The position numbers and the translations under genes are program-made. The notes below the pieces were generated by a model. The model had not been told where the DNA came from and made no database searches. It saw only the letters and a program-made list of their open reading frames with translations. A stretch of 64,000 nt of DNA from Rhizobium sp. RU36D (lineage in GTDB: Bacteria > Pseudomonadota > Alphaproteobacteria > Rhizobiales > Rhizobiaceae), in contig NZ_FWXU01000007.1 in NCBI RefSeq assembly GCF_900176345.1, forward strand, positions 62,001 to 126,000, written 5' to 3'. Of the stretch, positions 37,073 to 47,188 are shown piece by piece (the stretch's first letter is position 1; the number at the start of each line of letters is the position of its first letter).

Positions 37073-37996
37073 TCACACCATGGCGACGGCGATTTCTGCA
37101 GCTAGCCGTGCGTTGTTCTGCACCAGCGCGATATTCGTCTTGAGGCTTCGCCCGTCCGTGAGATGGAAGATATTGTCCAGGAGGTAGGGCGTAACCGTCT
37201 TGCCTGACACACCCTCGCGATCGGCATTGGCCAGCGCGCGGCTGATATAGATCTCCATCTCCTCCCGAGCGATCTCGTCGTCTTCCGGCACCGGATTTGC
37301 GATCAGCATGCCGCCATCAATCCCCAGATGGCTGCGCATCTTCTGGAAATTGGCAATTGCAGCCGGGCTAGCCAAAGACAAAGGGCTTTTCAACCCTGAT
37401 TGGCGCGACCAGAAGGCCGGAAAATCCTCGCTGTCATAGGTGACGACCGGCACGCCGCGGGTCTCCAGCACTTCCAGCGTCTTGGGGATATCGAGGATGG
37501 CCTTCGGGCCTGCGGACACCACGATGACCGACGTCCTAGCGAGCTCTTCCAGGTCCGCGGAAATGTCAAAACTCTCTTCCGCGCCGCGATGAACGCCGCC
37601 AATGCCGCCGGTGGCGAAGACGGAGATGCCGGCCCTGGATGCCGCAATCATGGTAGCTGCCACGGTCGTGGCGCCATGGCGGCGCTCGGCGATGGCAAAA
37701 GCGAGATCGGCCCGGGACAGCTTCATCACGCCGGTCAGTTGCGTCAACTGTTCGATCTGTTCGGGTTCCAGCCCGATATGCAACACACCCGAAATCACGG
37801 CGATGGTGGCCGGGACGGCGCCGGCATCCCTGACGATAGCCTCGACGCTACGCGCCATTTCCAGATTGCCGGGATAGGGCATGCCATGGGTGATGATGGT
37901 GGATTCCAGCGCGACCAAGGGCGCACCACGCGTCTTTGCGGCAGCGACTTCGCGGGAAAACACGATTGGGAGCGATGGCGAGACAGGTCTGGTCAT
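37073..37996 (-). CDS. psuG: Pseudouridine-5'-phosphate glycosidase
   Basis: Cleaves pseudouridine 5'-phosphate to uracil and ribose 5-phosphate, salvaging pseudouridine from RNA turnover. The 307-residue length matches. Family motifs are LVALESTIITHGMPYPGNL (with the conserved Glu), a central TVAATMIAASRAGISVFATGGIGGVHRG segment and SAGPKAILDIPKTLEVLETRG. The frame is open to 38053 but the ATG at 37996 fits the family. It lies 28 bases after psuK on the same strand. Confidence 0.93.
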   Translation of the reverse strand: MTRPVSPSLPIVFSREVAAAKTRGAPLVALESTIITHGMPYPGNLEMARSVEAIVRDAGAVPATIAVISGVLHIGLEPEQIEQLTQLTGVMKLSRADLAFAIAERRHGATTVAATMIAASRAGISVFATGGIGGVHRGAEESFDISADLEELARTSVIVVSAGPKAILDIPKTLEVLETRGVPVVTYDSEDFPAFWSRQSGLKSPLSLASPAAIANFQKMRSHLGIDGGMLIANPVPEDDEIAREEMEIYISRALANADREGVSGKTVTPYLLDNIFHLTDGRSLKTNIALVQNNARLAAEIAVAMV

Positions 37997-38024
37997 GATG
38001 GTTCCGTTCGATATGGTCTGCCAG

Positions 38025-38969
38025 TCATGACAATATTTCCGGCTGGGGAACAAGAGCCATCGTCGTCTTGAGCAGGTCCGCCGTCATATTCTCTGCCGTC
38101 GCATTGTTTGACTGGATGGTCAGCGCTGCCGAGGCCGTACCCATCCGTAGCGCCTCTGCCAGCGTCAGGCCCTGGCGAAAGGCCGAAAGCATCCCGGCCG
38201 CCATGGCGTCACCGGCGCCGGTGACATCCTCGACCCCTTCGATCGGCGGCGGCACGAGCCTCACCACATGATCGCCCTGAAAGGCAATGGCAGCCCGTCC
38301 ACCGGAGGTGACCACGCCAGCCTGAAGCCCCGTCTTTCGCAACAGGCCGGGCCAATCTTCCACGGTTTGGGCGCGGCTGCCGGCAAGGGCTTCCGCCTCT
38401 GCGGCATTCATGAACAGGAACCAGAGACGGTCGAGCGCCGGCCGCAGGCGTTCGACCTTGGCTGGGGAGATGGCGATGGCAGCCAGCGGCAGTTTTCTTG
38501 CCGTCGTTGCCTCGGCGAGCGCCATAAGCGTTTCGGCTGAGTAGTTGGCGTCGCACAAGACCATGGATGCCTCGTCCAGCGACTGTCGCACCGCACGCAC
38601 GCGAAAACGCCGCGGGGTGAACAGGCGGTAGAGATCCATGTCGGCAATGGCCACCACGAGATCACCCGAGGCATCCAGCACCGCCGTATAGCTGGGGGTC
38701 GCCCTGTCCAGGAAGATGACGGGCCGGTCGTCGATGCCGGCAGCCTCTGCCGCAAGCGACACGGCATCCCCTGCCGCATCACCGCCGCGCGGCGCGATCA
38801 GCCGCACGGAATGGCCCAGGCGGCTCAGCGTTCGCGCGGCATTGAAGCCGCCGCCGCCCGGCTCCTCAAACCAGCGTCCGGGATTGCTGGCGCCCATCAC
38901 GGTCGTGCCATCGACGCGCCCGCGGCGGTCGATATGGGCGCCGCCAAAGACGAGGATTGGTCCGGTCAT
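38025..38969 (-). CDS. psuK: PfkB-family carbohydrate kinase, pseudouridine kinase
   Basis: Phosphorylates pseudouridine to its 5'-phosphate, supplying PsuG. The 314-residue ribokinase-fold protein has the N-terminal GGAHIDRRGRVDG and the C-terminal PfkB signature DVTGAGDAMAAGMLSA with the catalytic Asp, plus an anion hole. Substrate is inferred from adjacency to psuG; on sequence alone it could be another PfkB sugar kinase. It lies 58 bases after colD, so the whole block may be one transcript. Confidence 0.88.
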   Translation of the reverse strand: MTGPILVFGGAHIDRRGRVDGTTVMGASNPGRWFEEPGGGGFNAARTLSRLGHSVRLIAPRGGDAAGDAVSLAAEAAGIDDRPVIFLDRATPSYTAVLDASGDLVVAIADMDLYRLFTPRRFRVRAVRQSLDEASMVLCDANYSAETLMALAEATTARKLPLAAIAISPAKVERLRPALDRLWFLFMNAAEAEALAGSRAQTVEDWPGLLRKTGLQAGVVTSGGRAAIAFQGDHVVRLVPPPIEGVEDVTGAGDAMAAGMLSAFRQGLTLAEALRMGTASAALTIQSNNATAENMTADLLKTTMALVPQPEILS

Positions 38970-39027
38970 GCTGTGGCCTTTTGGTTCGCCGAATGCGTCA
39001 CGGCGAGATGGAGCGATGCAACGCCCG

Positions 39028-40194
39028 TCATTGCGTCAGCAGGGCGTGGACCTGGTCGAGCTTGTGACGGATGTCGACCTGATGGTTGCCGATGAAGAAA
39101 CCGTGGGTATCGACCCGTTCGGCCGCATCAAGGCTTCCCGCGATCTCATAGTCGAAGAAGCGGATGACGGCATTCTTGACGAAGTTGCCGGCGACGATCG
39201 GCCTGACATCGACTTTCTCGGCTCGCAGCCGGGCGATGACCTCGGCACGGGTGAGCGGGCTGTCCGGCTTGATCGTCATCGCAAAGCCGAACCAGCTACT
39301 TTCCCCGGTCTCCTTTTGTATGGCGATATGGGGATGGTCGGCAAACAGGCCCTGGAAGTGGACGCCATTTTCTCGCCGTGCCGCAATGAAACCCGGCAGC
39401 TTGCGCAACTGGTCCTGACCGATGGCGCCGCTCATTTCCAGCGGCCGGACATTGTAACCCGGCAGAACGAACTTGAACGATTCCTCGAACGGATCGTCGC
39501 TCTTCTCCCCCGTCACGTGGTTGACCTTCGGCAGGTTGCGGGTCCAGCCATGGGCCCGCAGCGACAGCAGCACGTGGTAGATCTCCTCGTCGTCGGTGAC
39601 GATGCAGCCGCCTTCCATTGTGGCAATGTGATGGGAGTAGAAAGAGCTGAACGTCCCCATCAGGCCGAAGGTGCCTGCCTGCCGGCCGCCAAAAGTCGCG
39701 CCCATGGATTCGCAATTGTCTTCCAGGATCGTGATGCCGCGATTGCCGACAATGCGCTTTATGGCAGAGAAATCATTGGGATTGCCAAGCAGGTTGACGA
39801 GGCAGATGGCGCGGGTTCGGTCGGTGACGGCGGCTTCGAGTTTCTTCAGGTCAATATTGAGTGTCAGCGGATCTATATCGACAAAAACCAGCTTCAGGCC
39901 ATATTGCTGGAAGGGGAAATAGGTGGTCGACCAGGAGACCGCAGGAACGATCACCTCGTCGCCGCGCTTCAACCGGGGATTTTTGGTGTAGAAGAGAGCG
40001 GCGACCATCAACAGATTGGCAGTCGAACCGGAGCTGACCATCAGCGCATGGCGTGAGCCGAAAAAGCTGGCGAACTGCTGCTCGTAGGTGGCGACCTCGG
40101 CGCTCATGCTGAACATGCCACTGTCCACAACCCGCTGGATCGCGGCATATTCCTTTTCGTCCCAGGTGTCTGTCGCCAGCGGCAAGTCGATCAT
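39028..40194 (-). CDS. colD: GDP-4-keto-6-deoxy-D-mannose 3-dehydratase (ColD-like)
   Basis: Predicted to remove the 3-hydroxyl in GDP-colitose synthesis. The 388-residue aminotransferase-fold protein (DegT/DnrJ/EryC1/StrS) has the PLP-binding SSGSTANL loop and a TILEDNCESMG segment. At the position of the catalytic lysine it has His188 (SFYSHHIATMEGG), where sugar aminotransferases such as ArnB have Lys in the FxxKN-EGG context. ColD of E. coli uses His188 and is about 388 residues. The next gene is a GDP-fucose-synthase-like reductase, as in colitose clusters. A plain aminotransferase is therefore excluded on the active site. RfbH-type dehydrases share the His but are longer and need an iron-sulfur cluster. 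Confidence 0.85.
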   Translation of the reverse strand: MIDLPLATDTWDEKEYAAIQRVVDSGMFSMSAEVATYEQQFASFFGSRHALMVSSGSTANLLMVAALFYTKNPRLKRGDEVIVPAVSWSTTYFPFQQYGLKLVFVDIDPLTLNIDLKKLEAAVTDRTRAICLVNLLGNPNDFSAIKRIVGNRGITILEDNCESMGATFGGRQAGTFGLMGTFSSFYSHHIATMEGGCIVTDDEEIYHVLLSLRAHGWTRNLPKVNHVTGEKSDDPFEESFKFVLPGYNVRPLEMSGAIGQDQLRKLPGFIAARRENGVHFQGLFADHPHIAIQKETGESSWFGFAMTIKPDSPLTRAEVIARLRAEKVDVRPIVAGNFVKNAVIRFFDYEIAGSLDAAERVDTHGFFIGNHQVDIRHKLDQVHALLTQ

Positions 40195-41114
40195 TGGCCT
40201 CTCCCGTCTTCGTAAAAGGCAAGCGTAGCCCTCAGGCCTTGTTCCAAACCTGTCCTGGCCTGCCAGCCAAACGCCTTCAACCTGCTGATGTCGACGAGCT
40301 TGCGGCGCATGCCCGATGGCTTGCTCAGGTCGTGCACGAACTCGCCGCGATAGCCGAGAATGCGGGCAATTTCCCGGTAGTAGTCATTGATCGAGCGATC
40401 GACGCCGATACCGACATTCATGTCCTGCGGCAGGTCTTCAAAGCGATCGATGGCGGCGAAGATGAAATCGGCCAGATCGCCGGCATACATGAATTCGCGC
40501 CGCGCTTCGCCGTCTCCCCAGATCTCCACCGTACTGGCACCGGTATTGACGGCAGAATGGATCTTGGCGATGACGGCCGGGATCATATGCGCCTTCAGCG
40601 GGTCGAACTTGTCATGCCGGCCATAGAGGTTGCAGGGAATGATGGTTCGATAGAGGAAGCCCGGATCCTCTTCCGCGATGTAGGTGCAGAGCTTGGCGCA
40701 GGCGATCTTGGCCAGGGCATAGCCCTCATTGGTCGGCTCCAGCGCGCCGGTCAGCACGGTTTCCTCCCGCAGCGGATTTTCGCCCGCGCGTGGATACATG
40801 CAGGAACTGCCGATATTGAGCAACCGTCTGACACCGGCTCGGCGCGCGCCCATGATCAGATTGATGCCCATGGTCAGATTGTCGGTGAGGAACTGCACGG
40901 GAGCTGCCATGTTGGCGCCGATGCCGCCGACCGTTCCGGCAGCATGAATGATGAGATCGGGCTTCAGCGACCCTAGATAGGCGTCGACCGCTGCGGCATC
41001 GGAAAGATCAAGCTCTGACCGCCTTGGCGCGACAAGCTCAACGGCCTGCGCGCGCGCATGCTCCTGAATGTTGCGGCCGACCATGCCGGACCCGCCGGTC
41101 AACAATATTCTCAT
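40191..41114 (-). CDS. colC: GDP-L-colitose synthase / GDP-L-fucose synthase-like reductase (ColC/Fcl)
   Basis: An SDR-superfamily enzyme of 307 residues that both epimerises and reduces a GDP-4-keto-deoxyhexose. It has the NADP-binding GGSGMVG (7-13), the SSCMYP motif with Ser104 and Cys105, Tyr132 and Lys136 (Y-x3-K), and NLYGRHDKFDPLKAHMIPA with His176, the Cys/His acid-base pair of GDP-fucose synthase. ColC and Fcl cannot be told apart on these motifs; ColC is favoured by the adjacent ColD. Start is ATG 41114; the frame is open to 41246. It overlaps colD by 4 bases. No gmd or manC gene lies in the window. Confidence 0.85.
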   Translation of the reverse strand: MRILLTGGSGMVGRNIQEHARAQAVELVAPRRSELDLSDAAAVDAYLGSLKPDLIIHAAGTVGGIGANMAAPVQFLTDNLTMGINLIMGARRAGVRRLLNIGSSCMYPRAGENPLREETVLTGALEPTNEGYALAKIACAKLCTYIAEEDPGFLYRTIIPCNLYGRHDKFDPLKAHMIPAVIAKIHSAVNTGASTVEIWGDGEARREFMYAGDLADFIFAAIDRFEDLPQDMNVGIGVDRSINDYYREIARILGYRGEFVHDLSKPSGMRRKLVDISRLKAFGWQARTGLEQGLRATLAFYEDGRGQ

Positions 41115-41392
41115 CCTGAACCCATTGCCTTGGCCGACCGAAGAATCACCGGCGCCGCTGCCATAAAGAGCATGGCGGACCCGGAGCGTCAAAGGGCGCC
41201 GGCGTCGCTGTCCTGGGTCGTATCGAGCACCTATCCGTGGTGGCAAGAGGGGACGAATCGATCATTGACATGACGACGACCGACGAGGCGTAGCAGGCGA
41301 TTTTCCACAGGGCAGGCGGTGTCGATGTCGGCGTAAAACGAAAGAAGAACACGATCCGGATTTTGTAGACAAGGCAATGCCTTAATTGCCTC
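41115..41392. other. Intergenic region between colC and recA
   Basis: About 280 bases before the recA promoter, divergent from colC. AT content rises toward recA. It must hold the promoter of the colC-colD-psuK-psuG block, but I could not identify it. Confidence 0.4.
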
Positions 41393-41421
41393 TTGCCAAA
41401 TGAGAACAAAAGCGGTACATA
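41393..41421 (+). promoter_or_regulatory. recA promoter with embedded SOS box
   Basis: A sigma70-like promoter, TTGCCA (41393-41398) with TACATA (41416-41421) at 17-base spacing. Between them, and reaching into the -10, lies GAAC-N7-GTAC (GAAC at 41404-41407, GTAC at 41415-41418), the alphaproteobacterial LexA box. Bound LexA would cover the promoter, the expected SOS arrangement. The start codon follows 57 bases after the -10. Confidence 0.85.
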
Positions 41422-41477
41422 ACCGACATCAGCTGCTTCATTGCTTGTGCGGCTTCAATAACCTAAAGGTGGACCCA

Positions 41478-42566
<1,089 letters not shown>

Positions 42567-42593
42567 TCGGTTTTTTCCGGTTCGGAAATTTGG

Positions 42594-42630
42594 AACCGGC
42601 CATGCATCGCAAGATGTGTGGCCGGTTTTC
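42594..42630 (+). terminator. Rho-independent terminator after recA
   Basis: Stem AACCGGCC / GGCCGGTT extended by further pairs to about 15 bp and capped by a GCAA tetraloop, followed by TTTTC. Confidence 0.85.
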
Positions 42631-42719
42631 TGTTCCTTGGCTGGACAGGTTCCGTGGCGGACGATAAAAGCCAGTGGTTTTGAAGATTATCCGGTTTCCG
42701 GCGGCATTGAGGGCATGAC

Positions 42720-45380
42720 ATGAGCGGCGTTAATGATATCAGGTCGACCTTTCTCGACTACTTCAAGGCCAATGGGCACGAGACTGTCGCATCGAGCCCA
42801 CTTGTGCCACGCAATGACCCGACCTTGATGTTCACCAATGCGGGCATGGTGCAGTTCAAGAATGTCTTCACCGGCCTGGAACACCGCCCATACACTACCG
42901 CAGCGACCGCCCAGAAATGCGTGCGCGCCGGCGGAAAGCACAACGACCTCGATAATGTCGGTTACACCGCCCGCCATCACACGTTTTTCGAGATGCTCGG
43001 AAACTTTTCCTTCGGCGACTATTTCAAGGAACGGGCGATCGAACTCGCCTGGAACCTGATCACCAAGGAGTTCGGCATCGACCGCAACCGCCTGCTGGTG
43101 ACCGTCTATCATACCGATGATGAGGCATTCGGACTGTGGAAGAAGATCGCCGGACTCACGGACGATCGCATCATCCGCATCCCCACGAGCGACAATTTTT
43201 GGGCGATGGGCGATACCGGCCCTTGCGGCCCGTGCTCGGAGATTTTCTACGACCATGGCGACCATATCTGGGGCGGACCTCCAGGCTCGCCCGAGGAAGA
43301 TGGTGACCGCTTCATCGAGATCTGGAACCTGGTTTTCATGCAGTATGAGCAGGTGACCAAGGAAGAGCGGATCAACCTGCCGCGGCCTTCGATCGATACC
43401 GGCATGGGCCTGGAGCGCGTAGCGGCGCTGTTGCAGGGCAAGCATGACAACTATGATACCGATCTGTTCCGCGCTCTCATTGAGGCGTCCGTGGAACTGA
43501 CGGGGGTGAAGGCTGAAGGCGAGCGCCGCGCCAGCCACCGCGTCATCGCCGACCATCTGCGGTCCTCCGCCTTCCTCATCGCGGACGGCGTTCTTCCATC
43601 GAATGAAGGCCGTGGCTATGTGCTTCGCCGCATCATGCGCCGTGCCATGCGCCATGCCGAACTGCTTGGCTCGCGCGAGCCGCTGATCTACCGGCTCCTG
43701 CCGGTTCTGGTGCAGCAGATGGGTCGTGCCTATCCCGAACTGGTGCGCGCCGAACCGTTGATCTCGGAGACGCTGAAGCTTGAGGAAAACCGTTTCCGCA
43801 AGACACTTGAACGCGGCCTGTCCCTGCTGTCGGATGCCAGCTCCAATCTCTCCAAGGGCGATACGCTCGATGGCGAAACCGTCTTCAAGCTGTACGACAC
43901 CTATGGCTTCCCGCTGGACCTAACGCAGGATGCGCTGCGTGCGCGTGGCATCGGCGTCGATATCACCGGTTTCAACGACGCGATGCAGCGGCAGAAGGCC
44001 GAGGCGCGGTCCCATTGGGCTGGTTCCGGGGACAAGGCGACCGAAACGATCTGGTTCGAACTGAAGGAGCGTCTCGGGGCCACGGAATTCCTGGGTTACA
44101 GTGCCGAGACGGCCGAAGGGCAGGTGCAGGCCATCGTGCGCGATGGCGTATCGGTGGACGCCGCGTCCGAAGGGGATCAGATTCAGGTCATCGTCAACCA
44201 GACCCCATTCTACGGCGAATCCGGTGGACAGGTCGGCGATAGCGGCACGATCTCCGGAGATTCGGTTTCGATCGAGGTAACCGATACCCAGAAGAAGGGC
44301 GAGGGGCTGTTCGTTCACCAGGCGGTGGTGCGCCAGGGCAGCGTCAAGGTCGGCGATGCCGTTTCTCTGACGGTTGACCACGCACGCCGGTCGCGCATCC
44401 GGGCAAATCACTCGGCCACCCATCTCATCCACGAGGCCCTGCGTGAATTGCTCGGCACCCATGTGGCGCAGAAGGGCTCGCTGGTCACGCCGGACCGCCT
44501 GCGTTTCGACATTTCCCATCCCAAGCCGATCTCGGGCGAGGAGTTGAAGATTGTCGAGGACATGGCCAATGCCATCGTCCTGCAGAATGGCACGGTGACA
44601 ACCCGTCTGATGAGCGTCGACGATGCGATCGCTGAGGGCGCGATGGCGCTGTTCGGCGAAAAATACGGCGACGAGGTTCGCGTGGTGTCGATGGGCACCG
44701 GCATTTCGGGCGCGAAGTCCGGCAAGCCGTATTCGGTTGAATTGTGTGGTGGCACCCATGTTTCGGCGACGGGTGAAATCGGCCTGGTCCGCCTTCTCTC
44801 CGACAGTGCCGTGGGTGCCGGCGTGCGCCGCATCGAGGCGGTGACCGGCGAAGGCGCCCGTGCCTATCTTGCGGAGCAGGACGAGCGCATCAAGGCGCTT
44901 GCCACCTCGCTGAAGGTGCAGCCGGGTGACGTCGTGTCGCGCGTCGAGACCATGGTGGAGGAGCGTCGCCGCCTGGAGCGCGAACTGGCTGATGCCAAGC
45001 GCAAGCTCGCCATGGGTGGCGGTCAGGGCGGTGGACAGCCCGCTGTAGCCGAGGTGGCAGGCGTCAAGTTCGTTGGCCGCGTTCTGGAAGGTGTCGAGCC
45101 CAAGGACTTGAAGGGTCTGGCCGATGATAGCATGGCCGGGATCGAATCGGGCGTCGTGGCGCTGATCGCGGTCGCTGCCGATGGTAAGGCCAGTGCCGTT
45201 GTCGCTGTCAGCCAGGATCTGGTGTCCCGCTTCAGCGCTGTGGATCTAGTTCGCGTTGCGTCTGCAGCGCTCGGCGGCAAGGGCGGCGGTGGCCGCCCCG
45301 ACATGGCCCAAGCCGGCGGCCCTGACGGTGCGCAGGCAGAGGCAGCGATCGCTGCGATATCACGCGCCATGGCTGGCTAA
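42720..45380 (+). CDS. alaS: Alanyl-tRNA synthetase
   Basis: Charges tRNA-Ala. The 886-residue length is typical. The N-terminal aminoacylation domain has [28 protein letters not shown] and the class II motifs; the editing domain has the zinc site [14 protein letters not shown] plus [16 protein letters not shown]; the C-terminal DHHA1-type C-Ala domain ends it. The usual recA-alaS order of rhizobia is present. Confidence 0.98.
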   Translation: MSGVNDIRSTFLDYFKANGHETVASSPLVPRNDPTLMFTNAGMVQFKNVFTGLEHRPYTTAATAQKCVRAGGKHNDLDNVGYTARHHTFFEMLGNFSFGDYFKERAIELAWNLITKEFGIDRNRLLVTVYHTDDEAFGLWKKIAGLTDDRIIRIPTSDNFWAMGDTGPCGPCSEIFYDHGDHIWGGPPGSPEEDGDRFIEIWNLVFMQYEQVTKEERINLPRPSIDTGMGLERVAALLQGKHDNYDTDLFRALIEASVELTGVKAEGERRASHRVIADHLRSSAFLIADGVLPSNEGRGYVLRRIMRRAMRHAELLGSREPLIYRLLPVLVQQMGRAYPELVRAEPLISETLKLEENRFRKTLERGLSLLSDASSNLSKGDTLDGETVFKLYDTYGFPLDLTQDALRARGIGVDITGFNDAMQRQKAEARSHWAGSGDKATETIWFELKERLGATEFLGYSAETAEGQVQAIVRDGVSVDAASEGDQIQVIVNQTPFYGESGGQVGDSGTISGDSVSIEVTDTQKKGEGLFVHQAVVRQGSVKVGDAVSLTVDHARRSRIRANHSATHLIHEALRELLGTHVAQKGSLVTPDRLRFDISHPKPISGEELKIVEDMANAIVLQNGTVTTRLMSVDDAIAEGAMALFGEKYGDEVRVVSMGTGISGAKSGKPYSVELCGGTHVSATGEIGLVRLLSDSAVGAGVRRIEAVTGEGARAYLAEQDERIKALATSLKVQPGDVVSRVETMVEERRRLERELADAKRKLAMGGGQGGGQPAVAEVAGVKFVGRVLEGVEPKDLKGLADDSMAGIESGVVALIAVAADGKASAVVAVSQDLVSRFSAVDLVRVASAALGGKGGGGRPDMAQAGGPDGAQAEAAIAAISRAMAG

Positions 45381-45497
45381 TTTTGGCAGGCGGGTGGCAG
45401 TCTATCGCCGCCCCTTGGCAGCCGCTTGAATGCCGGCAGAGATGAGGCTCGGTGGTAATCGTTTCGAGCCAACAGGAGATTGCGCGGGTCTGCGATC

Positions 45498-45577
45498 TCT
45501 AGGGCATGTCGCGCAAAACTGTGGAGCGGTTTTGCGCGACAGACTGAAAATACACGAGAATAAAGCTTCGAGAGCGG
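45498..45577. repeat. Rhizobial intergenic palindromic repeat element (degenerate copy)
   Basis: A perfect 13-bp inverted repeat, TGTCGCGCAAAAC (45507-45519) and GTTTTGCGCGACA (45529-45541), with a 9-base loop, preceded by TCTAGGGCA and followed by AAAATACACGAGAATAAAGC. The pattern GCATGTCGCGCAAAA...CGGTTTTGCG followed by TAAAGC is a familiar dispersed intergenic element of Rhizobium, Agrobacterium and Sinorhizobium. Family membership is from memory of that pattern. The stretch 45381-45700 holds no convincing gene. Confidence 0.6.
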
Positions 45578-45700
45578 ATCTGAAAGATCGCGACACGCTT
45601 TATGGACCCGTTCGACATGGAGCCCGTGATGCTGGCCGGGTTTCATCTTTGCGATTTATTCAGCGTTCGCTGTTAGAAAATTGGCGTTCTGCGTAGGGCT

Positions 45701-46954
45701 TTGGTGTTGATAGAGCTTTTTCATATTCCGACCCTGATGCTCTGCTTCTTCACGGGCTCGGCAATCGTCGCCACCTTCGTGACGGCCATGTGGGTCAAGG
45801 AGCGGCACCGGTTGGACCTGCTGAGCTGGTCTGCCGCATTTTGGATCGGTTCCATCGGCATCTTCTTCCTGGCCTTCCGCAACGTCGCCCCTGCATGGTT
45901 TTCGATCGGCCTTGGCAATCTGTTCGCTGTGGCGAGCCCCGGCCTGTTCCTGGTCGGCCTGCGGGCTTTTGATGGAAGGCGGCCGCATGCGTGGCTGGCC
46001 TTGCCGGCCCCGATGATCTGGGGCGTGTTGTATTTCGGTGTTCCGGCCTTCACCAACGATATCAATGCACGCATTGTCTTGGTTTCCGTGATGGTCAGCG
46101 TGCTGTCGGTGGTCATCGCCCATACCGGCTGGAAAGGCCGCCTCGCCGAGGCGTCGATGGCCCGGCATGCGGTCATCTGGTTCTTTGCCTCCCACGCGCT
46201 TGTCTATCTATCCCGCATTCCCCTGGCCTATTATCGGCCGCTCAAGGAAACCGACAGCTTTTCGCCGGCCGGCTGGTTCGGCTATTATACGTTTGAACTT
46301 TACGTACATGCCCTGTTCGCCGGCATGGCGATTTTCGTCTTGGTCCGGGAGCGCGTGGAGCGCGCCTATCGCGCCGCCTCTGAATCGGATCCGCTGACGG
46401 GCATCCTCAATCGCCGCGCATTCCTGGCCCGCTCCCAGGTTTCGATGGCTGCTGGTGGTGGCGCGTTGGTGCTTGTCGATCTGGATCACTTCAAGCGTAT
46501 CAATGACAGTTACGGCCATCCTGCTGGGGATGCTGCCCTTTCCACCTTCTGCCGCTGGGTCGAGCTGGAACTATCGCCGCAGATGATCTTCGGACGGATC
46601 GGGGGTGAGGAATTCGCGCTGTGGCTGCCCCGCCATAGCGAAGAGCAGGTTGCCGGCTGGTGCGAAAAACTCAGGTCGAAGATTTCCATGGGACGTGTGG
46701 AGACCGACCGCGGTTCGTTCGGTTTCACCGTCAGCATGGGCGCTTGCGCGGACCTGCTGGCCGAGGGCTCGATGGAACTGGCCATGGGCGTCGCAGACCA
46801 TGCGCTCTACATGTCGAAACGCAGCGGGCGTGACCGGGTGACCGTCATCCGCGCTGCGGATGGTGTCGACCGGGCCGCAGAAGCGCTGGGCGCCCTGACA
46901 GCCACCCCGCCGCAGTCGGCGCTCTCAGGCGTCGCTGCCGTTCGCCTCGTCTAG
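45701..46954 (+). CDS. Membrane diguanylate cyclase (GGDEF)
   Basis: A 417-residue protein predicted to make cyclic di-GMP. The N-terminal ~215 residues form about six membrane segments (LIELFHIPTLMLCFFTGSAI and following). The GGDEF domain has VLVDLDHFKRINDSYGHPAGD, with metal-binding Asp, and the active site motif GGEEF at 301-305, so it should be active. No RxxD inhibitory I-site is seen five residues upstream. Start is uncertain among TTG 45701, GTG 45704 and TTG 45707. Confidence 0.9.
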   Translation: MVLIELFHIPTLMLCFFTGSAIVATFVTAMWVKERHRLDLLSWSAAFWIGSIGIFFLAFRNVAPAWFSIGLGNLFAVASPGLFLVGLRAFDGRRPHAWLALPAPMIWGVLYFGVPAFTNDINARIVLVSVMVSVLSVVIAHTGWKGRLAEASMARHAVIWFFASHALVYLSRIPLAYYRPLKETDSFSPAGWFGYYTFELYVHALFAGMAIFVLVRERVERAYRAASESDPLTGILNRRAFLARSQVSMAAGGGALVLVDLDHFKRINDSYGHPAGDAALSTFCRWVELELSPQMIFGRIGGEEFALWLPRHSEEQVAGWCEKLRSKISMGRVETDRGSFGFTVSMGACADLLAEGSMELAMGVADHALYMSKRSGRDRVTVIRAADGVDRAAEALGALTATPPQSALSGVAAVRLV

Positions 46955-47131
46955 GTCTGTCCGAAAGGCAGGCTATCCCGGTCCTGCTCATATTTCACGA
47001 GCATCGCGATCATCAATTGCGTCGGTGGGTGCCCGGCGGCGTTGTTCTACCGGACGTGACGTGCCTTTGGCTGCAGTCATCACGTGACTCTGCATGCGTG
47101 TCTGATTGCCGGCGCGCTCAAACCAGCCACG

Positions 47132-47163
47132 AAAAAGGCCACCCCTGCATGGCAAGGGTGGCC
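47132..47163 (-). terminator. Rho-independent terminator of icd
   Basis: On the minus strand a perfect 8-bp stem GGCCACCC / GGGTGGCC with an 11-base loop is followed by TTTTTC, 25 bases past the icd stop. Confidence 0.85.
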
Positions 47164-47188
47164 CTCAACTTCGATCCTGATTTGGCTA

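Noticed and set aside
38716-40056. 446-codon plus-strand frame opposite psuK and colD
   Set aside because: Spans two genes on the other strand and has no domain; shadow.
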